A stretch of 64,000 nt of DNA from assembly GCF_949628265.1 (NCBI RefSeq), contig NC_088787.1, positions 14,870,501 through 14,934,500 on the forward strand, given 5' to 3'. This DNA is from Cloeon dipterum (taxonomy: Eukaryota > Arthropoda > Insecta > Ephemeroptera > Baetidae). Below, in pieces: positions 13,501-23,354 of this stretch. The stretch's first letter is position 1; each line of letters begins with the position of its first letter. The notes under the pieces were generated by a model. The model saw only the letters and a program-made list of their open reading frames with translations. It did not search any database and had not been told where the DNA came from. The position numbers and the translations under genes are program-made.

Positions 13501-16500
13501 TGCACAGAAAAGAGGCTTTTAGTTACTTGCCATGCAGTGTTTATATTCCCATTAAATTTGCACGGTAACAATATTTACCTAGTGCTTGATGAGCAATAAC
13601 GATCAAACGCTTTTCTTGTGAAATCCTCTCCCAGAGGACAGTTGTTTACGACCGAGGTTTCTGGTGAGAGCACTTTAAGATCAAACATTTCATGATCTGA
13701 TAGATCTGCTTGTGTTTATAGACAGGACTGACGGACGGGTAAATGAGACTGGGAATAGTTGAAATGTATAATTTCCCTTGGATCATTAATTGACACCTCA
13801 AAGTATCTTATAATCACAAATCAGGTCATCATAAAACTAACGACTTGACAGTTGAAATCATAAATCTTTAGAAATAATTTCTCGCACGTTATGATCAAAA
13901 TTCGATTTATCAAGTGTGCCAATGCCAATGTCAAACAATATAGCCATTTTTTATGTAGAAGATAAAAAATAAAAGGTTCATTTCAGTGGAGTTTCTCGAT
14001 CTGCAATAACTTTTAGGCAATAAAAACAATTTATAGCTCACATATAGGCACATGGCACCTTTGTACTGTCGTCTTTAATCGTGACTTTTTTACTGGAGAG
14101 GCAGCTATAAAAAAAGCACTTTATAAGGGATCAGATATAAAATTTTATTCGTTTGATGAGGCAGCTTTTTAGTGCGGACTTGTCTAAAAAGGACTTTCGT
14201 CCTCTGTAAATCATATTCCTTGATAAATTCGTCCAGATTTCCCCAGACATTTCCTTATCTGCATTTACTTGCGTATATATAAATAATGAGATTTTTAAAA
14301 TTGTGCTTTCCAAACATTTGCGCAAAAAAAATTGCCTAGGCAGGCTTTTTTCAATTTTAAATTCGCGTCCGTGTAATACAAAAATTAAAGAATTTCTGCC
14401 TAGAGCATAATATATCATAAGTTAAATATTGTGTGATTATTCCTTCTTTGGCATCTTTGTTTCATTTACAATTTTGTAGCACTATATATATATTTATAAC
14501 GAAAATACATTTTTTTGTTTAAAAGGGCATTGCTCAAAGGGCAAATCTACAAGACTTAATTACGCTCCATAAAATCTTATTACGACCTCTTCTACATTCA
14601 TCTATTTTTGTTGCCTAGAGCGTTTCCCAATCACAAAATAGACAATAGTTTGGCTTGCTTTGTCAACAATTTTTTAATGAAGCTAATTTGCCGCAAACGA
14701 CGTGGACTTGAAGCAATATCAACATATTTTATCGGAAACGAGGAGATCGTTATGACAGATTAGCGAAAGTTAGAAAGGGGTGATAAAATCTATAAGAGAG
14801 CAGTGTGTGTTGCCCCATTTACCGGGAGAGAAATCAACACATATGGGTCCGTTTGTGCAACCTGTGAGCGCTTTCCTATCACGTGCAAACGAGCCAACTC
14901 ACTAACCTTAATCTCGTCCATTTGCTTTCGCTAACTGCTTGTGTGGACCAACATTTCCACAAAAACGGCCTCTGAGGAGCAAAGGGGCATAGCTGGAATG
15001 TGTGTACACAGAATTCGCTCGGGCACCGACTGGCTAATTCTTTTTTAATGCACGCGCCCAGAGCGGCCGCCGAGGCCATGCATGGCGTGTTGCCTAACTA
15101 ACGCCTTTGTTCCGCCAGACACGGAATATTCTCCCCATAATACTGTTATTTAGCCGTGCCTCCGTGTCACGTCCAGGGGCGGATCGTGACAGGCATCGCA
15201 TTCTTACACGGCGGAATTGTATGATCCAATATAAAACACACTTTTATTCTGTATATGCCAACTCGAGGCGAACTGAGAGCGATATTGGTCTGCGTTGAGT
15301 GGTTTACTTACGTTCGGCTTACAAAACAAGCAGCAGATGCTGCTTATGTTTGCGCTCAAATCAATCTAGTTTGATTAGCAAACACGTGGCGTGCATTCAA
15401 TGATTCGGTGTATTGTGGTGTGTACACAAGAGCGCCGATGCAAATTATCCTTGAAGCTAGATTGAATACTCAAGTCCTTGTTACCATTTTGTGTCTCTGA
15501 CTAATTAAGAGATGATCAAAAACCTTTGAAATAAATGATAAAGGGCAAGACTTAGCAAACAAATTAAAATTTGTAAATTTAATAAACTGAATGGCTCTTC
15601 TGAGTGGAGAATTAAATTTGGATAGTCTCCTATTATCGAAAATTATATGAGTAAAAATCAAAGGACACGTTATCGGCAACTCTTTCGGCCCCGTAGATCA
15701 GTACTTTACCTCCAAAACAAAACAATAATTGGTTCCTCATATTATAATCTTCACTAATAGCTGACCATCCAAATGTATAATTTTCAACACTGAGTAGAGC
15801 CATTCAGTTTCTTAAATTTAAAGATTCATCCTGTGTTGTGTATTTCTACTTTGTTTTAGAATTAAAAATTGGATTACAAAAAATAACCATTAAAATGCCG
15901 AGTTTGTCGCCTGTAGAACTGAATCCGCCACTGGTTTCAAACACGCTAGGCTTATGAATTCCCAGGTAGGTACCACGCGTGTGTAACTGTATAAAGAGTG
16001 GCCTATGCAACAACAGGCAGGCGGTGTGACGTCACATATATTTTTTAACATAGGAAAAATCGGCAGCTCCCTGTTTCTCCTCGCCTTTCGTGACAATAAT
16101 CTCCCATCGAGTCGAGTTTTTATGACGACTGCTACCTGTGCACACACATACATAGGAAGCAAATTTCCACGCGGCCTAAGAAAATGACCTGCACGCCGGT
16201 TAAATTGACGTCGAGATCGTTTTAAAGAAATTCAGATTGCTCCCCTCCCAACCAACCTTGGGGTCGAACACTCGCGGGCAAGGACACGGTTCTGCACATT
16301 GTTTGGCTTCCTGTTGAATTATTCATTTTGGTTGGAATAAAAAGAGACGAAAATAAGAGGCTGGCGCCGCCCTTTAAACGCACATTAATGGCCTTCGGTT
16401 GATCTTATGGTTCGAAAAGTTGAGCATTGTTGACCATAAATTTTGCGCGATAATTGTTTATAAATGTCGCATGTCAACTCACCATTAGGGCTAATAATTA

Positions 16501-18374
16501 TAATCATGGTATTTTAAATGCAAGAACAGTTTTGCAATAAACGGTTGAACAAATTATTCAGATGATGTAATTCAGCAATCAAAGCAAAGGGCAAAAAGAT
16601 GTTCCTCAAATTGTGAACGCCTGTATGTGAAATGGCTAGGCGATTTGCTGTGCACAAATGATGAGCAAGTTGCATAGCTTAACTTCTAGCAGGCGCTTCA
16701 TCGGAGCATTTTTACTATGCTCAAACCTGAAAGAACGACTGCTCGTCATAGTGTACATAATACATGATTATTTTGTTTTTTAGATTTATCTTTATTCTAC
16801 TCTCAAATGATTTTGTGAATTAAGTATATTATATAGCTATCAAGGTTCTCGAAGTGTTGCAACAGTGGATAAAATTTTGCAAATAAGAAATCATACAAAA
16901 TCCGGAGCTGCGCAGGGAGTATAACAATTAATTTAAATTTAAAATATGCGTAATTTAAAAAAGATGATAAAACGAATAGAGCAATATTCCCTAATTGGAA
17001 TTAGGAATTTTATATTTGCTTAATCAGCCAAGAAGTGCTCCAAGTTTTCCACCACATCTGCGTAAAATATATAATGACTGGAGCAATTTCACTTCCTGCC
17101 CGTAAAGCAATAATGGTTAATTTCCACCTACAACTTTGGGGATTTTTGTTTTAGATTTATTTCATTTTTTTACACATTCCTTATTGTTTAAGTCATAATT
17201 CAACAAATTTCCAGTGAGTAAAATTGGAACATTAATTTTAATTTAACATTTAACTATTAATGAATTACACTTACTTCTAGAACTATTTGCGTAGTGTTAG
17301 GAGCAGTTAATCACTCTTTAAAAGGATAGGAATTATTTGGCTTACAATTAGTTGAATTGTTGTAAGAGGAGATTCAAATAGCAGGGTGGTCAAATGCGTT
17401 GCTCTTTTCTCTTTTCGTTAGCACTCTGAAATGAGTGTAGGCGGACGTTTTCAACATTCGCTAATTCACAAAGTCTCTTCAGCTAATATTGTGGCTACAC
17501 GAATTTTGTTTTGGAGGTAAAAGGCCTGTGGGGCCGAAATAGCCGCTGGTAAATTAATTTTATTTTACCATTTTTCGACTTGTTTGTCTTCCATGCCTGA
17601 TTTTTTTCTTGTGGAAGTAGCCATTGCAAAATCAGTAGAATATTATATAATAATAATAATTAAATTGATTGTTCTCTCAACACATTAAATCGATCCAAGA
17701 TTTAAACTCACATACAGTTCTTTCAATTTATGTAGTGCAAATATGATGGGGGTTCGAATATATAATATCGTTCCTTTTTTACCCCCAACGTATATCATTT
17801 TTCATAAATCGAATAAAATTTAAGTGAGATTGAAAAGTCAGAGAACTCATTTTACTTCTGATCATCTATTGTGGTGTTAAAAACAGCAGCAAAATTGCAA
17901 CTCTGCGATAAAAAAAAGAGTTATGGAAGGAGTACGCTAACAAATCCGTACCTAATATAAAATTTGCAACATTAAGTGATCAGTCATGTAAACTTTGTGC
18001 ATTTAAAGAATCATTCTATTATAAATTCATACCTTATAATCGGGCGATCTCGTATTGGGATTTTCTGATCGCTCAGACACATTTAGCTCAAAACTGATGC
18101 CTCGATGGTCCCCAATTGGCGTCTTGGGCCGAGTAATCAGAAGACTGAACATATTTATTGGTGACCGCTGTGCGTGATCCGCTAATTGTGTGTCCAGCCT
18201 CGAGTACTTCACCACATTAAATATTTGCTCCCGTTTGAGCTTTCGAGTGGCTGTGTTGTTATTATTGTTATTACCGCCTGCCCCACCCTTAACCCCTTGA
18301 GGGCATTTCTTTCTGTGAGCAACGTTATTTTTCTGGCTGAAAACACACCCATGTAGTGTGCGTGAGTCATGCAT
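1508..18374 (-). CDS. Arrestin-domain (alpha-arrestin/ARRDC-like) protein, 3' end beyond window
   Basis: Alpha-arrestins are adaptors that bind membrane cargo and recruit ubiquitin ligases. Exons read on the minus strand: 18374-18033 (putative first exon), 7908-7773, 4213-4096, 3106-2844, 2338-2127, 1690-1508. Every junction keeps phase. Recognisable arrestin N-domain strands are IIRFDVQLDRPRQTFFSGDV, then IIVRFVGEAYVYV, EKYFEHKFYVFG and WPGVHAFPFQYTLPTKLP. The C-domain starts with a CC-containing linker followed by GTVVVEASVSRRGYVPGETI. Exon 4 carries a long Pro/Ala/Gly/Gln-rich insertion not typical of the family. The intron after exon 2 has a GC donor (GCAAGT). Exon 6 ends in a good GT donor with no arrestin exon visible further left, so the C-terminus (where PPxY motifs usually sit) is outside the window. 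The first exon is the weakest part: it has matching phase and a strong AAG|GTATGA donor, but its Asn-rich extension is not a known arrestin sequence. The real start may be an internal Met. Confidence 0.85.
4214..7772 (-). other. Large GC-AG intron of the arrestin gene
   Basis: The intron lies between the exon ending LTVKG and the exon starting IIVRFVGEAY. Read on the minus strand it begins GCAAGT, the consensus for the minor GC donor class, and ends in TTGCAG. The phase across it is correct (G|GC forming Gly). It holds several short open frames on both strands with no recognisable domain, and no repeat family seen elsewhere in the window. Confidence 0.7.
9276..9664 (+). repeat. SINE-like dispersed repeat, copy 1
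   Basis: Aligned by eye with the copies at 9797 and 19965 (reverse). The shared order of blocks is TTGTTAAGGCACTC, GGCAATGGGAGATATTTGA, CAATGTCAGAGATGGCAAAA, GCTCAACAGGCTGGTAGGCG, TTGCTGGTTTTTGCACC-like, TTTCCAGC, GTCTAGCGTTTCAATG, CTCGGTGCGGGGAGTCGAAA and GGTGTTATTGG. It ends near an A-run (GGCAAAAAAA). The A-rich 3' end and absence of coding potential suggest a retroposed SINE, but no RNA polymerase III A/B boxes could be identified, so the class is inferred. Confidence 0.7.
9797..10210 (+). repeat. SINE-like dispersed repeat, copy 2
   Basis: Same orientation as copy 1 and only about 130 bp downstream of it. Its 3' part is GC-rich and it ends in a clear A-rich tail (GGGATAAAAAGAGC followed by ten A). 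Divergence from copy 1 is substantial, so the two are separate insertions or an old tandem pair. This copy lacks the long ACC-TTT-CCAGC-GGC block of copy 1 in part. Confidence 0.7.
15683..15725 (+). repeat. Short repeat fragment (GGCCCC...TTTACCTCCAAAACAAAA)
   Basis: The block TTTCGGCCCCGTAG, then CAGTACTTTACCTCC and AAAACAAAA, also occurs in the foldback element at 24.43 kb and, reversed, at 17.51 kb. It is an isolated fragment with no visible ends. Confidence 0.5.
17505..17556 (-). repeat. Short repeat fragment, reverse copy
   Basis: On the minus strand it reads CGGCTATTTCGGCCCCACAG, GCCTTTTACCTCC, AAAACAAAATTC, matching the left part of the 24.43-kb foldback element and the 15.68-kb fragment. 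Confidence 0.5.
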
Positions 18375-18676
18375 TTTACTCGCTCTCCAAACAAGAGCCA
18401 GCTAAAAATGCAGCTAATAGGATTAGCCCATGGTCAGCCAAATTCATTTCCAGGGATCTTGCGTGGGAACCACGCACTTGTTTAATTTATTCGAATTTTG
18501 CGTGAGTTGTGAAATAAACTAAACTCGAATCGTGCGTTTTAAAATGATTTTATTTACTTATCTGTATATTCAATGAAAATAAATTAAGTTTACACTTCAC
18601 CATTAGAACAATTATTTCATCCATGCCATAAATAGCAAATTGTCAGTTTACAAGCATTGGGAAAACTCAGCCCTGG
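18375..18676. other. Spacer between arrestin first exon and EDC3 stop
   Basis: It holds the EDC3 3' UTR (minus) and the region upstream of the arrestin first exon. No separate gene is seen. Confidence 0.5.
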
Positions 18677-21317
18677 CTAAGCTTTTGGATGGACAGGGAT
18701 GACAAATTTGGGTCCAAAGGGAGATTTATAAGTGATGCCAAGTTCCTGGTAGAGGGACACAGGGAGGGATAAGTTGACAAGGTAAATTTTGCCATTCGAT
18801 GGGCTGTGAGCGAGAGGCAGCGAACCGACCAATGACAATTTAAGTTCAACTCCGGTACCTTGAGGGGGAGGATCGAGACCCATGATGGGAGCTCTGCTAT
18901 TTTTTATCCAATCCATGGCTGCTGGTAACCAGTCTGGCTGGGGCTTGTTGGGGAAATCATCCATCAGTGGGTCATCAATCGCCATGACTATCAGATCAGC
19001 GTTTGAAATTCCTAGATGTACAAAATTACTATTTGTCAGTGGAAAAACTGATTTGACCATACCTTGCATGCTTGTTAGCACCGGATTTTTCGTTAGTTTG
19101 AACAGCGCCAGCTCTCTGAACAGTTCCGAGGAGATTCCTGACTCCGGGATGACAATCTGGACATGAATGTCATGCCCCGAGAGTTGCCGAGCAAAGTTGG
19201 CGCCCAAAACGGCGCTCCTCTGACTTCCGCAGAACACAACCACGCTTGGGAGTTGGTGGGCGTTGCGCGGATTCAATCTAAAGGAAAATTGATGGTAATA
19301 ACTGCGATAGCCTATTTTATTAAAAACAAATACCTGTGTCCTCCACCCAAGAGTTGCAGGGCCATTTCAGTTGCAGCCCTTCCTATCAACTCTGCCTGTC
19401 TCTCGACCGAAACACCAAGTCTCTCGGAAAGCCCTAGGAGCTGGTTTCGTAAGGATATCGAGATGGATGGTACAACCAATCCGGAATCTAAAGTCAAGAT
19501 AAATTTAACCTCATTTCCAGTGTTAGTTCATTCTAACCAGTGACATATTCGAGAGAGGTGTTGCCAGGTACTTTGATCTGCCTATATTTAGCAGGAGTTA
19601 CTTCCAGGACATTTTCGTCGTGGCGATATTTTTGGGGCGTTTCCGCTTGCTTCACTAGGTCAGGTCTGCTGCTTTGTTGGTTGATCATCTCATACTCTGC
19701 CTGAAGAAAAAAGTACAGAAAAATCAGTCAAGTATAGTGTTGGCGTTTATGGACGCTATATAAGATGATAAATTTAACGCAGACTATTCAAGAGAAACAA
19801 ACTTGTCAGAGAAATTCAATTCCTGAACTCTTTCTGCTCAATACTTATGGTTGGTGTCTCAAACTAAGAGGAAAATTCTCAATTTTAAAACGGATGGCAA
19901 TAACTTACTATTAAAAGTCTTTTATATCCACTGCTCAGCACATCTTGTGGGCTCTATGAGCTCAACGTGGGACCAGAGTGGCCGAAGAGGCGCTATGGGC
20001 CTAATGAGGCCATCTTTTCACCACCCTGCACCAAGGTCTTTTATTGAAACACTAGAAATTTGTCCCTAAAAACGCTTGAAAGGTGCAAAAATCAGCAAGT
20101 GGCGCCTCCTACCAGCCTATAGAGTTATTTGATCATTTTGAGCCACCCTTAGCCATCTGTGACATTGGGCAGCCACAGTAGCAGATTCCTGAAATGCTTA
20201 AATATCTCCCATTGCCTCCGCAGTCCCCACTCCTAGGAATGCCTTGACAATGCGTGCCCAACAAGGGGTCTCCTGCAACCTCCAACCCATGTGGCAAGCC
20301 TTGTTTGTGGAATTTTCAATCTTGAGCAGTTCAGCTTATGGAAAAATTAAATTATTGTGGGTGGATTTAAGGGACTTATATCCTCTGAAGAAAGGATCTC
20401 AATCAAAAGTTTTAAATTAATATATCATTGTATCAATTGTATTTTAGTTATGTTACAATATAATACTGATGATAATATGCATTCCAACTTAAATTCTTAT
20501 AACGCACACCCAGTATAATAGTTGGTTTGATTGAATTTGTTTATAAGTATAATGAGGAATAAGTCAATTATTAATAAAAATTTAGATATCTCCCTACTGT
20601 CCTCACTCAGGATAAAAATCTTCATTGAGATGGTGAAATACCTGTTTATTGAACAGCGCCAAATTCTTCTCGAAATCAAAATCTTCTTCCAAGACAGTGT
20701 TGTCAATGGGCGACCCAAAAGCTGCAACATCTCGCTGTTTGAAATGTCGGTCCTTTTTACTTGGTGAACGAACTCCATCAGGGAAAAGACATCGGCCTAC
20801 ATGTTCAGAGTTTAAATGTGAGCAGAAAAAACAGTCAAAATTATGTACCACTTGGTCCTGGTTTTATGCTGTGCATATTTTCATGTCTCATTGGAGATAA
20901 TGTTTGAACAGTTTGAACGTTTTCACGTCCGTTTACTGACAATGAGTGAGGAGCTGCTGCGTGGAACGCTGACCTTATAGGACCATTCGATGACCCGTGG
21001 GAGTGAGCTCTCTCATCAGCCTGACTATGAGAGGAAGCTCTTTGCAAGATTTCCAGATCTTTGATATCAGTGGCTCTGAAATTGAAATATCTATAAGTCA
21101 TTTATATGTTCCTCGACAAACAATCGGCTAGAGTAAGAAAAAACCATCCTAACCTGATCGTAATCTCTCGGGAAGTGCACGGCACCCCATTCCTGGCTGC
21201 ATTCCTCAGTGTGATACTTTGATCGCTTGCCTCAACTTTGGCAATCACACCTTTGAATGTCCCTAGGATGGAGCCACAGTTGATAGCGACCGTGTACCCA
21301 ATCCAATTTTCTGCCAT
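18677..21317 (-). CDS. EDC3: Enhancer of mRNA-decapping protein 3
   Basis: EDC3 is a scaffold of P-bodies that binds DCP2/DCP1 and the DDX6 helicase and stimulates mRNA decapping. Seven coding exons: 21317-21154, 21075-20849, 20796-20642, 19700-19538, 19487-19334, 19277-19063, 19011-18677. The sum is 1413 nt, giving 470 aa in phase (human about 508). Exon 1 encodes the N-terminal LSm domain (NWIGYTVAINCGSILGTFKG). Exon 3 has the FDF motif (EEDFDFEKNLALFNKQ) that contacts the DDX6 helicase. Exons 5-7 encode the YjeF-N domain (VVVFCGSQRSAVLGANFARQ; ending YKSPFGPKFVIPVHPKA). A 51-nt intron (19012-19062) is inferred inside what otherwise reads as one open frame; removing it restores the family spacing Q-G-I-S-N-A-D. 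Divergent from IMPACT. Confidence 0.95.
19965..20257 (-). repeat. SINE-like dispersed repeat, copy 3 (reverse)
   Basis: It lies in EDC3 intron 3. Read on the minus strand it matches copies 1 and 2 block for block: CGCATTGTCAAGGCATTCC, GGCAATGGGAGATATTT, GGCTGGTAGGAGGCGCC, TTTTTGCACCTTTC, GTGTTTCAATAAAAGACC, TTGGTGCAGGGTGGTGAAAA. The element is therefore in the sense orientation of EDC3. Confidence 0.7.
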
Positions 21318-21962
21318 GCCTGAATCTTTTTGCCGGCTTCTTCGACTTCAACAAACCCCGCGATGGCTTAGCTTGTGCTGGGCTTTAAATTTAATATTTT
21401 TAGCTCCCGGTCTTCTGACAGGGAGAAACCAGCGGTTTCCTCTGCAATCGCCACTGAATGAGAAACGGCGAGTTAAGTTATTGAGGACAAGAAATGTAGG
21501 TCTATTCAGTAGTTCAATGAAAGTAAAAGTAATCTGCTAAAAACCAGAAGTTCTCGTTAGGCTCGAGCCTGAAGCTTGTGCGTTGTTTTGTTTTCCTCAT
21601 TAGCAAGCATACTACAGGTTTGCCAAGCCACGAGAATTGCACTAAATATTAATAATTGATCTCAATCAGTGATTTTTTTTAAAGTGGTTTAATCCGTTAA
21701 AATAATAACTTCACCTTTTAGAGCAATGCTAATTTGGACTTTGTTCCAGTTAATAACATTATCGCTTGGACTTGCAATATTCCGCAATTTTTATACGGTT
21801 GTCCTTACTGCTTATCAACCTCATTCAACGTGCTGGCCAGGTGCTGCGGGCCTACTGTTTACCAAAACTAAAATATATTTAAAGCATTTACACACAAAAT
21901 ATTTATATCAGTTATAATAGAGGTAGAGTTCAAAGGATATTGAAGAGTCTAAATAAAATAGA
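21318..21962. promoter_or_regulatory. Shared upstream region of EDC3 and IMPACT
   Basis: The EDC3 (minus) and IMPACT (plus) start codons face away from each other across 645 bp. No TATA-type element stands out. It is inferred to hold both promoters and 5' UTRs. Confidence 0.5.
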
Positions 21963-23311
21963 ATGTCATGCGATAACATTTCTCAACAGGTATAACATGG
22001 TTTATAACTAAAATAATCTTTGATCGATATTGTACGAAAACCAAAATCTTAATATAATAAAATGGTATTCCTCTTGACGCACATTTTTGTGTATGTTAAA
22101 ACGACAAAAATTTATAAAGAAATACTCTTAGAATATAATATACTTTAAAATACACACATCATAAATCATTATTGATTATTTTGAGATGTAGTAGAGATCT
22201 CTATGTTAAATCATTATATATTTTGCTAGAAATGTTTCAATTAACCCTTAAAAAATATTTTATCTTACGAAATCTTTAGATTATTCGCACAAATATTAAG
22301 TCACCAAAGCTCATTTATCTACAAATTCATATTATGTATTACAAATATTTCAACTTAAGATTTTCTCGCAGGCTGATGAAATCGAGGCATTAAGGTCGAT
22401 TTACGAGGGAAATTTTTCCATTGAGGATGAGGCCAATCGCTCCTATGCCATTCAGGTTGAAGAGGGTAGTAAAGAAGCAATTTTGTATTTCCAATTTCCT
22501 GAAGACTACCCTGCTAACAGTCCACCAGTGTTCCAAATATCAGCGCCCTGGCTCAAAGGCACTCAAAGAGCGGAGGCATCTTCTCAACTAGAAAATGTTT
22601 TCTTGTATTATAAAATTTCTAGATATTAAGAGCGATTGAATAATCAGAATTCCCGCAATAGAGAAAATATTGGAGAACCAGTGATTTATCAGTGGGTTGA
22701 AAAGCTGCGAGAGGTACTTCAGTCATTTAATGACTCCGAGTCGTGCAACACTGAAGAGAATCCAATTCAGGCGACTCATGAAAATAAGAGCGAACTTCAT
22801 TCCCAATATCCCCTAGTGCATGGAGAGCCTTTGCAAGCTGGCAAGTGTACTTTTCAAGGCCATCTGGCAATCGTCAAATCCACGGATGACGTTAAGTAAT
22901 AAATATACAATTAAAATCATAACAAATTAACATGTCACTGTGCCTCGTAGAGAAGCCTTACAAACGCTTCTTGAAATTAAAAAGGTCGCAAATGCCACGC
23001 ACAACATGTATGCATACCGCATTAAAAAGGAATCTGGGAACGTCAGCAGTGATTGTGATGACGATGGAGAAACTCATGCTGGGAGCAGAATGTTACACTT
23101 GCTAGAGGTTTAATTTAATACTTACTATCAAGGAAAATTGTATATTGATATTTTTCAGATTTTGAATGTCACTAATGTGTTAGTGGTCGTGACACGGTGG
23201 TTTGGAGGGGTGCATCTGGGTCCAGCAAGATTCCAACACATTAACAATGCAGCTCGACAGGTACTGACACAAGCTCAAATGATTGTAGATGAGAAAAAGG
23301 GATCAAAGTAA
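21963..23311 (+). CDS. IMPACT: IMPACT, RWD-domain inhibitor of GCN2 signalling
   Basis: IMPACT competes with GCN2 for GCN1 and so restrains the eIF2alpha-kinase stress response. Five exons: 21963-21989, 22372-22604, 22662-22895, 22951-23107, 23159-23311 (804 nt, 267 aa, all phases consistent). The 27-nt first exon encodes MSCDNISQQ and runs into the RWD domain (ADEIEALRSIYEGN; PPVFQISAPWLKG). The C-terminal UPF0029/IMPACT domain follows (HGEPLQAGKCTFQGHLA; ATHNMYAYRI; CDDDGETHAGSRMLHLLE; VVVTRWFGGVHLGPARFQHI). The 57-nt intron at 22605-22661 was placed by family alignment: splicing gives ENVFLENIGEPVIYQWVEK, matching the vertebrate spacing. Only 43 nt separate its stop from that of convergent BARD1. 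Confidence 0.95.
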
Positions 23312-23354
23312 AATCGATAAGTTTTTTTATGAAGTATAGCTATTATAATGTCAT

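Larger units (their letters stand above)
7909..18032 (-). other. 10-kb first intron of the arrestin gene
   Basis: If the 18.0-18.4 kb exon is correctly assigned, this is a 10.1-kb intron, far larger than any other in the window. It contains two SINE-like copies (9.28-10.21 kb) and two small fragments of another repeat (15.68 and 17.5 kb). The rest is AT-rich unique-looking sequence without convincing exons. Its size and position after the first exon suit enhancers, but no specific site can be claimed. Confidence 0.5.

Noticed and set aside
17745-17765. GGGGGTTCGAAT, resembling a tRNA T-loop
   Set aside because: No matching acceptor stem, anticodon arm or D-loop around it.
21238-21540. 100-codon plus-strand frame across the EDC3 start
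   Set aside because: It overlaps the conserved LSm exon on the other strand and has no similarity to any family I know.
22371-22382. CTGATGAAA, resembling a hammerhead ribozyme core
   Set aside because: It is coding sequence at the start of the IMPACT RWD exon (ADEIE), with no flanking stems.
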